Shown here piece by piece: positions 33,755-42,450 of a stretch of 64,000 nt of DNA. The notes below the pieces were generated by a model, which saw only the letters and a program-made list of their open reading frames with translations, was not told where the DNA came from and made no database searches. Origin of the DNA: Streptomyces sp. NBC_00670 (GTDB lineage: Bacteria; Actinomycetota; Actinomycetes; Streptomycetales; Streptomycetaceae); NCBI RefSeq assembly GCF_036226765.1, contig NZ_CP109017.1, positions 62,001 through 126,000 on the forward strand, in the 5' to 3' direction. The stretch's first letter is position 1. Each line of letters starts with the position of its first letter. The position numbers and the translations under genes were made by a program.

Positions 33755-34825
33755 CTACTCGAAGAACTTCAGACTCCAGCCGGTGTCGGTGGAGGCGCCG
33801 GGGACGTTGGCGCGGCGGTACGTGGTGTTGCCCCACCAGGTGAACGAGCCCGTGTACCAGTACCGGTTCTCCCAGGCGTAGGGCGTCCCCTTCGGTACGG
33901 CGTGGAACATGAGGGGGAACGTGGGGCCGGCGGGCGGGCTGGTGGCGATGTCGCCGTCGAGGAGGACGAAGGTGTGGTGGCCGGGGCCGTTGACGTACAG
34001 CGTCGGGTCCCAGCCGGACATCATGGTCGCGCGGTTGGAGCCGAACAGGCAGCCGTTGGACTTGTACCAGTCCCACACGTACGTCGGGTCGCCGCCAGCC
34101 CGCAGCCTCAGATCGGCGAGGCAGTACTGCTCGCTCCAGCTTCCGTTGGCCGAGTACACGAGGTGCAGCTGCCCGTTGGGATCCTTGATGGGTTCGGGTC
34201 CCTCGTTGATGTACGGGTTGCCGACCACCCGCTCCCAGGGCTCGCGCGGCTGCGAGATGATGTACCGTGCGCCGGTCGGCGTGCTCGGGTCGCTCATCCG
34301 GACGAGGTAGAGGTTCTGTTCGACGTTGGTGTCGCCGGCCCAGCCGGACCAGACGAACCAGCGCTGCCCGTTGAAGGTGAACAGGCTTCCGTCGACGGCC
34401 CATTTGTCGTCCGGCAGCGCCAGTTTCGTCTCGGTGGTGTAGCCGCTGTCGGGGTTGGCGGAGCTGATGACGTACATCCGGTGGGCGGCGCCGCGGCCGG
34501 CCGAGAAGTAGACGTAGTAGCGTCCGCCGTCCCGCACGATCTCCGGGGCCCACACCTCACCGAGCCCGCGGCCGTCCGACCAGATCTGGCGGGCCGGTGC
34601 CGAGGCGAGGCCGGCCGTGGAGGAGGCCTGCCGCACGGCGATGCCCCCGCCGGTCGACTGCACCCCGATGTAGGTGCCGCCCACGCGCAGGACGCTCGGG
34701 TCGGCGGCCCGCAGGCTCGTCTGGTCCGCGCGGGCCGGCTGCGCCGCCGACAGTGACATCAGGACGGTGAGCACGCCGGACAGTGCGCAGACGGCGACGC
34801 CGGAGAGAAAGCGGGAAAGCTTCAT
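33755..34825 (-). CDS. Secreted GH43-type glycoside hydrolase
   Basis: A 356-aa five-bladed beta-propeller glycosidase acting on arabinan or xylan side chains. An N-terminal Sec signal peptide (KLSRFLSGVAVCALSG ... QPARA) gives export. The propeller follows with the first acid in RAADPSVLRVGGTYIG, a WAPEIVRDGGRYYVYFS blade with the typical APE motif, and NEGPEPIKDPNGQLHLVY with the catalytic-type glutamate. The ATG at 34825 gives the best signal peptide. Upstream at 34993-35007 lies a LacI-like palindrome. Exact specificity is open. Confidence 0.85.
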   Translation of the reverse strand: MKLSRFLSGVAVCALSGVLTVLMSLSAAQPARADQTSLRAADPSVLRVGGTYIGVQSTGGGIAVRQASSTAGLASAPARQIWSDGRGLGEVWAPEIVRDGGRYYVYFSAGRGAAHRMYVISSANPDSGYTTETKLALPDDKWAVDGSLFTFNGQRWFVWSGWAGDTNVEQNLYLVRMSDPSTPTGARYIISQPREPWERVVGNPYINEGPEPIKDPNGQLHLVYSANGSWSEQYCLADLRLRAGGDPTYVWDWYKSNGCLFGSNRATMMSGWDPTLYVNGPGHHTFVLLDGDIATSPPAGPTFPLMFHAVPKGTPYAWENRYWYTGSFTWWGNTTYRRANVPGASTDTGWSLKFFE

Positions 34826-34992
34826 GGTCCCGTCCCAGGGTCGTCCTCCCGTTGTCGACGCCGCGCCGGTACACGTGCGCCGGGGTGGGGGCGGCATCCG
34901 GCCGGGGATCGCGGGGGAGGAAACGGTGGGGACGACTCCGGCCGCCGGTCTTCTCTTCCGGCTTCCGCGCCGGAGTCAGTTGCCTCATGGGA

Positions 34993-35007
34993 TTTACATC
35001 GATGAAA
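34993..35007. promoter_or_regulatory. LacI-type operator-like palindrome upstream of GH43
   Basis: TTTACATCGATGAAA, with a perfect 8-bp core CATCGATG, about 170 bp upstream of the GH43 start. The form is like sites bound by LacI-family sugar regulators in actinomycetes. No LacI gene is in the window. Confidence 0.4.
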
Positions 35008-35131
35008 GGTTCTTCACGGGTCACAGGATCGCGGCGAGTCGGGGACATGTCAATACGCGGGCCGAGACCACCGGCGCGTCCCGGCGCGACCTCGCCCGTC
35101 GATCGGGGACGGTGGTTGCGAGAATGGGGGC

Positions 35132-35758
35132 GTGTCGGACGAGGTCGAGGTCAGTGCCCCGCGCAAGCGCAACCGCTGGGGAGAGGGCGAGCGGCTGCGC
35201 GGGGAGATCCTCGCCGCGGCCAGCCGGTTGCTGTCCGAACTCGGCGGGGAGGACGGCCTGACCATCCGCGGTGTCGCCCGCGCCGCCGGGATCGCACCGG
35301 CCAGCATCTACCAGCACTTCACCGACCGTGCCGCGCTCGTCGCGGGCCTGACCGCGCACGAGTTCGTCCGGCTGCGCGTCGCGATGGAGACGGCCGAGGG
35401 CCGCGTGGACCCGGGCGACGCCGTGGGGCGCGTGCGGGCGATGATGCACGCCACCTGCCGGTTCGCGGTGGACAATCCGGGTCACTACCGGCTGATGACG
35501 GCCGGCGGTCCCCCTCGGACCGCGCCCGGCGTCCGTCCGTCCGGGCCGCTGTACGACGTGATCGACCTACTCGTCGCCGGCTTCGCGCGCTGCGCCGAGG
35601 CGGGGGTCCCACTGCGCGTGTCGGCCGAGCGGGCCGCCGTCATCGCGTTCGTCGGCGCGCACGGTCGCGTCGCCCTCTTCCCGCAGTCCGCCGAGCACAA
35701 CGACGCGGACTCCGTACAGGCGTTCGTCGACGAGTTCGTTTCCCTCCTTTTCGCCTGA
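35132..35758 (+). CDS. TetR-family regulator
   Basis: A 208-aa TetR protein (HTH LTIRGVARAAGIAPASIYQHF) with a C-terminal domain of the WHG type (NPGHYRLMTAGGPP; GPLYDVIDLLVAGFARC). GTG start with only a weak upstream purine run. It lies 306 bp from the divergent GH43 gene and 148 bp before the VOC gene on the same strand, where an inverted repeat (35859-35879) could be its target. Confidence 0.86.
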   Translation: MSDEVEVSAPRKRNRWGEGERLRGEILAAASRLLSELGGEDGLTIRGVARAAGIAPASIYQHFTDRAALVAGLTAHEFVRLRVAMETAEGRVDPGDAVGRVRAMMHATCRFAVDNPGHYRLMTAGGPPRTAPGVRPSGPLYDVIDLLVAGFARCAEAGVPLRVSAERAAVIAFVGAHGRVALFPQSAEHNDADSVQAFVDEFVSLLFA

Positions 35759-35858
35759 CCTCCGGCACCTTTCCGCCCTTCCTGCCATCGCCGCCACTCC
35801 GCTGCGGCGGTGACCGGGGCCCGCGAAGTGGACAAGCGGCTTCAAGATTCCTAACGTG

Positions 35859-35879
35859 CGTTCGGTAAGTTTCCGAACG
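35859..35879. promoter_or_regulatory. Inverted repeat upstream of the VOC gene
   Basis: CGTTCGG (35859-35865) and CCGAACG (35873-35879) with a 7-base spacer, 28 bp before the ATG at 35907. Probable operator, perhaps for the TetR encoded just upstream. Confidence 0.55.
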
Positions 35880-35906
35880 ATCGTTTGGCAATGAGGGGCT
35901 CGACGC

Positions 35907-36578
35907 ATGTTCCACCTGGATCACCTCTCCCTCGCCGTCCGCGACCTGGACGACGGCGTCCGGCGCGTGCACGAGGAGACCGGTCTCGCCCACTACGAGG
36001 GTGGCGTCTTCGCCGCCGGCATCGCGAACACGATCTTCCCGCTGGGCGGAGACGTCTACCTGGAGGTCGAGGCCGCGACGGGACCCGCCAAGCCGGACAC
36101 GGCGGCCGCGTGGTTCGACGGGCTCCTCGCCGACGGCAGCGACCGATGGCTGTTCTGGTGTCTGCGTGCCGACACCCTCGAGGAGATGCACGCGGTGGCG
36201 GAGCGGCTCGGCGGCGAGGTGGCGCGGGTTCCCGGGCGCGTCCAGCCCGACGGCACCCAGCGCATCATCACCACCGCGCCGGGCCCCGGCCGCGCGTTCG
36301 ACACATGCTGGCGCCGGGGGCTGCCGAACTGGTTCTACCGGGAGGACCCGGCCACCAACCCGGACCGCGGGGCGGTCGGGCCCGGTGAGCGCGGGGCGGC
36401 CGTGACCCGGCTGGAGATCGGCGCCGACCCCGGGGAGCTGCGGGACCACATCGGTGCCGAGACCTTCGACCGGCTGCCGCTGGAGGTCGTGCCGGGCCGG
36501 CCGGGCGTGCACGCGCTGACGGTGCGCACCGCGTCCGGGCGCGAGGTCACGCTGCGCCGGGACCCTGCCGAGCTGTGA
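35907..36578 (+). CDS. Glyoxalase-like (VOC, Glyoxalase_3 type) protein
   Basis: A 223-aa protein beginning FHLDHLSLAVRDLDDGVRRV, the hallmark of the Glyoxalase_3 group, and containing PNWFYREDPATNPDRGA and a second VOC-like half. These proteins bind a metal and small carbonyl compounds; most have no assigned substrate. ATG start at 35907 after an AT-rich region with an inverted repeat. It may form a repressor/enzyme pair with the upstream TetR gene. Confidence 0.8.
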   Translation: MFHLDHLSLAVRDLDDGVRRVHEETGLAHYEGGVFAAGIANTIFPLGGDVYLEVEAATGPAKPDTAAAWFDGLLADGSDRWLFWCLRADTLEEMHAVAERLGGEVARVPGRVQPDGTQRIITTAPGPGRAFDTCWRRGLPNWFYREDPATNPDRGAVGPGERGAAVTRLEIGADPGELRDHIGAETFDRLPLEVVPGRPGVHALTVRTASGREVTLRRDPAEL

Positions 36579-36642
36579 GCGTCGCCCTCTGTCCCGCCGC
36601 TGCCTCGTCGACAGCGTGACGCGGGCGGTCGCCCCCTCCGCC

Positions 36643-37635
36643 TCACTTCACGCCCGACCCGAACCGCCGCTTGTACTCCGACGGCGTGAGGCCGGTCTCA
36701 CGGCGCATCAGCCGGCGCAGATTGGCGGCGCCGCCCAGCCCGCTGCGCCGGGCGACCACCTCGACGCGGGACTCGCCCCGCTCGATCAGCCGGCACGCCA
36801 GCGCGAGCCGCTCCCCCGTGAGCCATGCCAGCGGCGTCGTGCCCAGTTGCGCCTGGAAGCGGCGGTGCAGTGTCGCCGGGCTGACCGCGGCCCGGGCCGC
36901 GAGGCCGGACACGGTGAGCGGTGTGTCCAGCCGTGCCTGGGCCCAGGCCAGGACGGGCGCCAGCGACTCGTCCGGCAACTCGGGCACCGGGCGCTCCACG
37001 AACTGCCGCTGCCCGCCGTCCCGGTGGGCCGCGAACACCAGGCGACGGCTGACGAAATTGGCGATCTCCGCACCGTGGTCGCGGCGGACCACGTGCAGTC
37101 CGAGATCGAGCGCGGCCGCGCTGCCGGCGGCGGTGAGGATGTCGCCGTCGTCGACGAACAGGACGTCCGCCTCCAGCCGGACGGCGGGGAAGCGGGCGCG
37201 GAAGGCGTCCGCCCACTGCCAGTGCGCGGTGGCCCGGCGCCCGTCGAGGACGCCGGCCTCGGCCAGGGTGAAGGCGCCGCTGCAGAAGCCGACCAGGCGG
37301 GCACCGCGTGCGTGCGCCCGCCGGACGGCGTCGAGCACGGCGGGGCGCCTCGGCACCTCGATGTCCGGCCGGTTGGGGACGATCAGGGTGTCCGCCGTGT
37401 CGGCCGCCTTCAGACCGGCGACTCCGGTGAGGGTGAAGAACCCGTCCCGCATCAGGGTGCGGGGCTCGGGCGAGCAGAGCCGGAAATCGTACAGATCGCG
37501 GCCGATCTCGGGTCTGCGCAGGCCGAAGACCTCGCTGGCACAGCCCAGTTCGAACGGATTGGAGTTCTCGTCCACGATCACGACGACCCGGTGTGTCCCC
37601 GTCCCGGGGACCTCGTGCGAGGAATCTTTCGCCAT
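36643..37635 (-). CDS. GlxA-family AraC-type regulator
   Basis: A 330-aa transcription factor with an N-terminal DJ-1/PfpI amidotransferase-like sensor domain (VVVIVDENSNPFELG; LVGFCSGAFTLAEAGVLDG, whose GFCSGAF carries the nucleophile-elbow cysteine). The C-terminal AraC domain has two HTH units (SGLAARAAVSPATLHRRFQ; SGLGGAANLRRLMRRETGL). It is divergent from the cupin gene with 52 bp between starts and probably controls it. GlxA-type regulators usually act as activators and often sense metabolites. Confidence 0.88.
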   Translation of the reverse strand: MAKDSSHEVPGTGTHRVVVIVDENSNPFELGCASEVFGLRRPEIGRDLYDFRLCSPEPRTLMRDGFFTLTGVAGLKAADTADTLIVPNRPDIEVPRRPAVLDAVRRAHARGARLVGFCSGAFTLAEAGVLDGRRATAHWQWADAFRARFPAVRLEADVLFVDDGDILTAAGSAAALDLGLHVVRRDHGAEIANFVSRRLVFAAHRDGGQRQFVERPVPELPDESLAPVLAWAQARLDTPLTVSGLAARAAVSPATLHRRFQAQLGTTPLAWLTGERLALACRLIERGESRVEVVARRSGLGGAANLRRLMRRETGLTPSEYKRRFGSGVK

Positions 37636-37687
37636 GTGCGATTCCTAGCACTCACGCCGGCCGCGCGGAACGGCCCAGGATGAACCC

Positions 37688-38086
37688 ATGAGCAGCGACG
37701 CACCCGTTCCCCTCTCCGATGCCCTGGCCTCCTTCGACGTCCCGTGGAGTCCCCGTATCGTCACCCGCGTCAACGATTACGACGTCCGGGTCGCCAAGGC
37801 GGAGGGCGAGCACGTCTGGCACGTTCACGACCACACCGACGAGTTCTTCCTGGTGCTGGAGGGGGAGTTGCACATCTCGCTGCGTGAGCCCGACGGGGAA
37901 CGCACGGTGCTGCTCCCCCGGGGCGCGGTGTTCACCGTCCCGCGCGGCACGGAGCACAAGCCGCACGCTCCGTCCGGCGCCGCGTTCCTCATGTTCGAGC
38001 CCACCGGCACGCCCACCCTGGGCGACCGCCACGACGACACCGGGAACCGTCTGGAGTCGACGACGGGGCGCCCGCTCCACACCTAG
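37688..38086 (+). CDS. Cupin-domain protein
   Basis: A 132-aa single-domain cupin. The metal-binding motif 1 is GEHVWHVHDHTDEFFLVLEGEL with two histidines and a glutamate, and motif 2 is PRGAVFTVPRGTEHKPH. Such proteins bind Fe, Mn or Zn and act as dioxygenases, isomerases or sugar-binding sensors. It is paired divergently with a GlxA regulator. No neighbouring pathway points to a substrate. Confidence 0.82.
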   Translation: MSSDAPVPLSDALASFDVPWSPRIVTRVNDYDVRVAKAEGEHVWHVHDHTDEFFLVLEGELHISLREPDGERTVLLPRGAVFTVPRGTEHKPHAPSGAAFLMFEPTGTPTLGDRHDDTGNRLESTTGRPLHT

Positions 38087-38148
38087 AGGGCCGGCCTGTC
38101 CCCATGCTGAGGGCCGCATCGGACGAGCGCCGGCGGGGGCGGCGCGGT

Positions 38149-38637
38149 TCAGGACACGTCGTCGCCGGTGGCCTCGCCGCCGAGCGTTTCGAGGCGGTCG
38201 ACCGCCTGCTCGCTCCATGCCCGGAGGGCCGTCGCGTGCTCGGGGGACAGTGAGTCGAGGAAGTGGCGGCGGATGTTGCCGCCGTGCACGAGGATGGCGC
38301 TCCGGGCGGCGTGGCGGCCCTCGTCCGTCAGTCCGATCCCCGCACGGCGGCCGTCGGCGCCGTACTGGGTGCGTGCGACGAAGCCGCGTTTCTCCATGCG
38401 CGTGAGCTGGTGCGAGACACGGCTCTTGTCCCAGTCGAGCGACTCGGAGAGCTCACCGACACGCATCTCGCGGCCGGTGGCCTGCCACAGCGTCACCAGC
38501 ACGCTGAACTCGGCCTTCGAGATGCCGCAGTCACGCTGGAGACCACGCTCCAGCTCCCTGACCAGCAGACGCTGCGCCCGCATCCAGGAGTCCCAGAACT
38601 CCCACTCCTCAGGTTCCAGCGGTCGCGTCTCCATCAT
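38149..38637 (-). CDS. MarR-family regulator
   Basis: A 162-aa winged-helix repressor (GELSESLDWDKSRVSHQLTR; RMEKRGFVARTQYGADGRR, the wing). It opens with a tryptophan-rich helix. It is divergent from the FMN reductase gene across two adjacent inverted repeats built from GAGTTG/CAACTC, which are the probable binding sites. MarR proteins of this type often respond to quinones or thiol oxidation, in keeping with the neighbour. Confidence 0.88.
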   Translation of the reverse strand: MMETRPLEPEEWEFWDSWMRAQRLLVRELERGLQRDCGISKAEFSVLVTLWQATGREMRVGELSESLDWDKSRVSHQLTRMEKRGFVARTQYGADGRRAGIGLTDEGRHAARSAILVHGGNIRRHFLDSLSPEHATALRAWSEQAVDRLETLGGEATGDDVS

Positions 38638-38661
38638 GCCACCGAGGATACCGCGACCAGC

Positions 38662-38681
38662 GGAGTTGTCACTTCAACTCC
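38662..38681. promoter_or_regulatory. MarR operator 1
   Basis: GGAGTTG-TCACTT-CAACTCC, 7-bp perfect arms with a 6-base spacer, next to the MarR start. The same half-site recurs in operator 2 at 38692-38709. Confidence 0.65.
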
Positions 38682-38691
38682 TTCCATCCTA

Positions 38692-38709
38692 GAGTTGACG
38701 CATCAACTC
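38692..38709. promoter_or_regulatory. MarR operator 2
   Basis: GAGTTGA-CGCA-TCAACTC, 7-bp perfect arms with a 4-base spacer, 21 bp before the FMN reductase start. It overlaps a TTGAC-like promoter element, so binding would block that gene. Confidence 0.7.
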
Positions 38710-38730
38710 CGCCGCACTGGAAGGAAGACC

Positions 38731-39318
38731 ATGACGCTTCGCATCGCGCTCATCCTCGGCAGCACCCGCCCCGGACGCCGCGGCGACCAGATCGCCGCCT
38801 GGGCACTGGAGGCCGCCCGCGCGCACGGGGGAGCCGACTACGAACTCGTCGACCTCGCGGACCACGGCCTCGGCAACCTCGACGAGCCCGGCAACCCGAA
38901 CCTCCAGCAGTACCGGCACGACCACACCCGCGCCTGGGGCGCACTCGTCGACAGCTTCGACGGCTACGTGTTCCTCGTCCCGGAGTACAACCACTCCTAC
39001 CCCGGGGCCCTGAAGAACGCCCTGGACCACGTCTACCGGGAGTGGAACGACAAGGCCGCCGGCATCATCAGCTACGGCGGCTGGGTCGCCGGGGCCCGGG
39101 CCGCCGAGGCGCTGCGGCTCGTCCTCGCCGAGCTCCAGGTGGCCACGGTCCGCGCCCAGCCCACCATCTCGACCCGCCCCTCGTTCGCCACCGGCGCCTT
39201 CGTTCCCCAAGAGGGTCTCGACAGCGCCGTGGGCGGCATGCTCGATCAGCTGATCGCCTGGTCCGGCGCGCTGCGCGAGGTGCGCCGGGCGGGTGCGCGG
39301 ACGGCCACGGCCGCCTGA
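38731..39318 (+). CDS. NADPH-dependent FMN reductase
   Basis: A 195-aa flavodoxin-fold reductase. The phosphate-binding loop is LGSTRPGRRGDQIA and the isoalloxazine-binding segment is PEYNHSYPGALKNALDHV, both diagnostic. Members reduce quinones, azo dyes or chromate, or supply reduced flavin. The ATG at 38731 follows GGAAGGA. It is under the divergent MarR gene through two operators, which suggests induction by an electrophile or quinone. Confidence 0.9.
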   Translation: MTLRIALILGSTRPGRRGDQIAAWALEAARAHGGADYELVDLADHGLGNLDEPGNPNLQQYRHDHTRAWGALVDSFDGYVFLVPEYNHSYPGALKNALDHVYREWNDKAAGIISYGGWVAGARAAEALRLVLAELQVATVRAQPTISTRPSFATGAFVPQEGLDSAVGGMLDQLIAWSGALREVRRAGARTATAA

Positions 39319-39470
39319 GCCCCGTTTCGTGGCGGGGGTGTCGTCGCGTTGTTCCCAGCGGATGCGTGGGCGGCGGAAGCCGTGCGGCCCGGAGGACTCC
39401 GAACCTCATTCTGAGATGGTCGGTAAGGCGTGCGCCCGTCCTTCCGGGACTCCGCACCGCACTGACCGCT

Positions 39471-40265
39471 TCAGGTGACACGAAAGACCGGCCAGCCGAT
39501 CTCGGTGCGCCACGCAGCGGGATCGCTTGTGTCCCGGGGGCCGACGACGTAGACCTCCCGCACCGGCCCGGCCACCGACATCGCGTTCTCCACCACCCAG
39601 GTCCCGAGTTCGCCGTACGTGACCTCGATGCCGTCGTGCTCGCCGACGTGGGTGGTGACGGCCAGTTCCGCGGCCGGCAGAACCGTGGGGTGCACGCGTC
39701 CGGTGCAAGGTGGCGCAGCGGTCGGCAGGTAGACGACCGCGTGACCGCGCTCCTGCTCGAAAAGGGCGTTGTCGTAACTGCCGCCCGGCGGTCCGGTCAC
39801 GGCGGCGCCGACGGCCGCCTCCAATTCGGCCATCGCGCCTGCGTACCAGGCCGCGATGTCGCCATGGCCGACTACGGCCTCCACCGCCGCGACCGTCCGG
39901 ACAGGCTCCGCACGCAGTTCGACGTTGAGCGGCGCGGGGTCCGGCCGGAGCAGGCGGCGCAGCGACACGACCGCGGCCCGGGTGCGGTCGAGCTCGTCCT
40001 CGAGGCGTTGCAGGTGGTCCGTGACCAGGGCCGCCCGGACACCGGGGTCGGAGGTCCGCAGGATCCGCTGCACATCGCTCAGGGGGACGTCGAGCTCGCG
40101 GAGCCGGTGGATGACCTGCGCGGTCGGGATCTGGTCGACGCCGTAGTAGCGGTAACCAGTGGTCTCGTCCACCACGGCGGGTTCCAGCAGGGCCACCTCG
40201 TGATACCGGCGCAGGGTCCGAATGCTCAAGTGGGTCAGCCGGGAGAACTCTCCGATGGTCAGCAT
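39471..40265 (-). CDS. MerR-family activator with GyrI-like effector domain
   Basis: A 264-aa regulator. The N-terminal MerR winged helix (LTIGEFSRLTHLSIRTLRRY; TTGYRYYGVDQI) is followed by a coiled coil and a C-terminal GyrI/Rob-type ligand-binding domain (VHPTVLPAAELAVTTHVG; GELGTWVVENA). This is the BmrR-like layout that responds to drugs. The ATG at 40265 faces away from the SnoaL-like gene, with 78 bp between. The gap contains TTGACC with a long spacer to the next promoter box, as expected for MerR activation. Confidence 0.88.
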   Translation of the reverse strand: MLTIGEFSRLTHLSIRTLRRYHEVALLEPAVVDETTGYRYYGVDQIPTAQVIHRLRELDVPLSDVQRILRTSDPGVRAALVTDHLQRLEDELDRTRAAVVSLRRLLRPDPAPLNVELRAEPVRTVAAVEAVVGHGDIAAWYAGAMAELEAAVGAAVTGPPGGSYDNALFEQERGHAVVYLPTAAPPCTGRVHPTVLPAAELAVTTHVGEHDGIEVTYGELGTWVVENAMSVAGPVREVYVVGPRDTSDPAAWRTEIGWPVFRVT

Positions 40266-40343
40266 CCCCTCAGTCTGAGCCCTCTCCCTGGGGGAGGGTC
40301 CACGGCTTGACCCTCCATCCCCGTGAGGCCACACGGTGGGCTC

Positions 40344-40706
40344 ATGACACAGCAGACCGATCTCCCGTCCGATCCGCTCCCGACCATCGTGCGCGAGTTC
40401 TTCGCCGCCCACGTCGTGCGCGACGCCGACACCGCCTCGTCGTTCCTCGCCGAGGATGCGGTGGTCATCGACCAGGGTGAGACCTTCCGCGGCCGAGAGG
40501 AGGCCCACGCGTTCCTGCGGGACGCCGGGTCCGAGTTCGCATACACGACCGAGCAGATCGGCGCTCACCGCGTCGATGACACCCATTGGGTGGTCACCGT
40601 GCGGCTCGAGGGCACCTTCCCGGGCGGCGTCGCCGAGCTCGACCACCGGTTCGCGTTGCGGGACGACCTCATCGCCGAACTCGTCATCGCCAACCACCCA
40701 GCCTGA
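40344..40706 (+). CDS. SnoaL/NTF2-like protein
   Basis: A 120-aa NTF2-fold protein (IVREFFAAHVVRDADTASSF; VVIDQGETFRGREEA; HWVVTVRLEGTFPGGVAELD). The fold is used by polyketide cyclases, ketosteroid isomerases and small regulatory or immunity proteins; this one matches the SgcJ/EcaC-like stand-alone group. It is the likely target of the divergent MerR regulator and lies 38 bp before the SDR gene, probably in one transcript. Confidence 0.8.
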   Translation: MTQQTDLPSDPLPTIVREFFAAHVVRDADTASSFLAEDAVVIDQGETFRGREEAHAFLRDAGSEFAYTTEQIGAHRVDDTHWVVTVRLEGTFPGGVAELDHRFALRDDLIAELVIANHPA

Positions 40707-40744
40707 CCGGACCCGCCTGACCACGACCTTCAATGGAGTAAGAA

Positions 40745-41530
40745 ATGTCTAGTGACGATCGCGATCGTCTCGACGGACGCCGGGCGCTGGTCACGGGCGG
40801 TTCGAAGGGCTCGGGCAAGGCCGTCGTGGAGAGACTGCGGGAGATGGGTGCCGACGTGTACACGACGGCGCGAACGATGCCCGACGGGTACGAGCACCCT
40901 GACCGGTTCATCGAAGCGGACGTGTTGACGAGGGAGGGCACCAACGCCGTGGCCGCTCGAATCGCTGAGGTCGGCGCCCTCGACATCCTGGTGCACGTTG
41001 TCGGAGGGGCGTCGACGCCGGCTGGTGGATTCGCGGTCATCACCGACGACCAGTGGCTCACCGAGCTGAACCTCAACCTCCTGGGAGCGGTGCGGCTGGA
41101 TCGAGCTCTTCTGCCTGCGATGATCGGGGCTGGGTCGGGCGTGGTGCTGCACTTCACCTCGATCCAGCGTGAGCTTCCCCAGTACGACGCGTCCTTGGCC
41201 TACGCAGCAGCGAAGGCCGCGCTGCGCACATACAGCAAGGGACTTGCCAATGAGCTCGCGCCGCGCGGCGTTCGGGTCAACGCGATCAGCCCGGGCGGAA
41301 TCGAGACCGAAGCCTACGAACGGTTCGTGGACCGGATCGCCGAGGGCAACGGACTCACACGTGAAGCAGCCAAGCAGACCATCTACGACTCCCTCGGGGG
41401 AGTGCCCCTGGGAAGGTTCGCGAACACCGGGGAGATCGCGGACCTGGTCGGGTTCCTGGTCTCGGACCGCGCCTCGGCGATCGTAGGAGCCGAGTACGTG
41501 ATCGACGGCGGAACCGTCCCGACCGTCTGA
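40745..41530 (+). CDS. Short-chain dehydrogenase/reductase
   Basis: A 261-aa SDR. The cofactor motif reads [15 protein letters not shown] (the usual GIG is GSG) and the catalytic YxxxK is [13 protein letters not shown] with the serine in [10 protein letters not shown]. The C-terminus [13 protein letters not shown] is typical. Start ATG 40745 after GGAGTAAG. Codon use is slightly less GC-rich than its neighbours, hinting at separate ancestry. It follows the SnoaL-like gene and may be co-regulated by the MerR protein. Confidence 0.88.
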   Translation: MSSDDRDRLDGRRALVTGGSKGSGKAVVERLREMGADVYTTARTMPDGYEHPDRFIEADVLTREGTNAVAARIAEVGALDILVHVVGGASTPAGGFAVITDDQWLTELNLNLLGAVRLDRALLPAMIGAGSGVVLHFTSIQRELPQYDASLAYAAAKAALRTYSKGLANELAPRGVRVNAISPGGIETEAYERFVDRIAEGNGLTREAAKQTIYDSLGGVPLGRFANTGEIADLVGFLVSDRASAIVGAEYVIDGGTVPTV

Positions 41531-41611
41531 GCCAGGCACCGGCTCCGGACAGCCACTCGCGAACGGTTGGAACCGACGGCGGAGCTTCCTCCTTCGCAAG
41601 GAGAGCTCTCG

Positions 41612-42294
41612 TTGACCCACCAGGGGCTCGGACGCTCCCGGGGCGGCCCCACCCGCACGATCCATCCCGCCGGAGAAGGCGCGCGCCGCCCACTGGCCCT
41701 GCTGATCACCCCGGGTCAGTGGGCCGACGCCTCGCAACTCGTCCCCCTCATGGAAAGTGGATCCGCAAGCGCAGGAACGAAGTCGAGCGGACGATCAATG
41801 CCCGCAGAGGCTGTCGAGCAGTGGCCACGAGATCTGACGCGCGCGTACGTCTTCCACGGCACTGTCACCGCTGCCACGACATCCGACTGTGGCTCAGGAC
41901 GTGATCCGGGCGTGCGGACTTCAGAGCCATCGCTTCGCCGCCTCGGCGCTGTCCCCGCCACTGCTGTTGTCCAGACCGCGCCCTTCGGTCGTTGGTCCGG
42001 GCGTGCCGTTGACTGATGCGCAGTGGGTGCGTCTGCCGGAGAGGTACGGCAAGAAGATCCGCCCCGTGGCCGACGACCGCTGCCGGCGACCGGCCCTTCC
42101 ACCTCACCGCCGGACAGGCCGGCGGCAGACCGCCCGCCTTCGACCGGGAGACGTACAAGCAGCGCAACACCGTCGCACGGTGCGTCAACCGCCTGAAGCA
42201 ATGGCGCGGCATCGCCACCCGCTACGTGAAGACCGCGACCATCCACCTCGCCGGACTCCACGTCGCGGGCGTCTTCCTCTGGTCGGCTCGGTGA
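41612..42294 (+). pseudogene. Remnants of IS5-type transposase genes
   Basis: Three pieces in the same orientation. The first, 41612-41757, reads GLGRSRGGPTRTIHPAGEG and RRPLALLITPGQWADASQL, the DDE-core start of an IS5-type transposase. The second, near 42003, reads VPLTDAQWVRLPERYG, an N-terminal segment out of order. The third, 42110-42294, reads GGRPPAFDRETYKQRNTVARC and RLKQWRGIATRYVKTA, the C-terminal end. Stops and frame changes separate them. No complete terminal repeats were found, so it is a dead, rearranged copy or two overlapping ones. Confidence 0.8.
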
Positions 42295-42450
42295 TCCGAA
42301 CGAAGCCCCCTGTCGGCCGTCCGCCTCCGTGTCGGCGGTGACTGTCAGAGGTGTGCGTTACGGTCGCGCCATGACAGCCGGAACTGATCCGCTCTCTCAC
42401 AGCACCTGCCGGCAGTCCGACCCGCAACCGCCGCGCTCAGAGAGAAGCTG

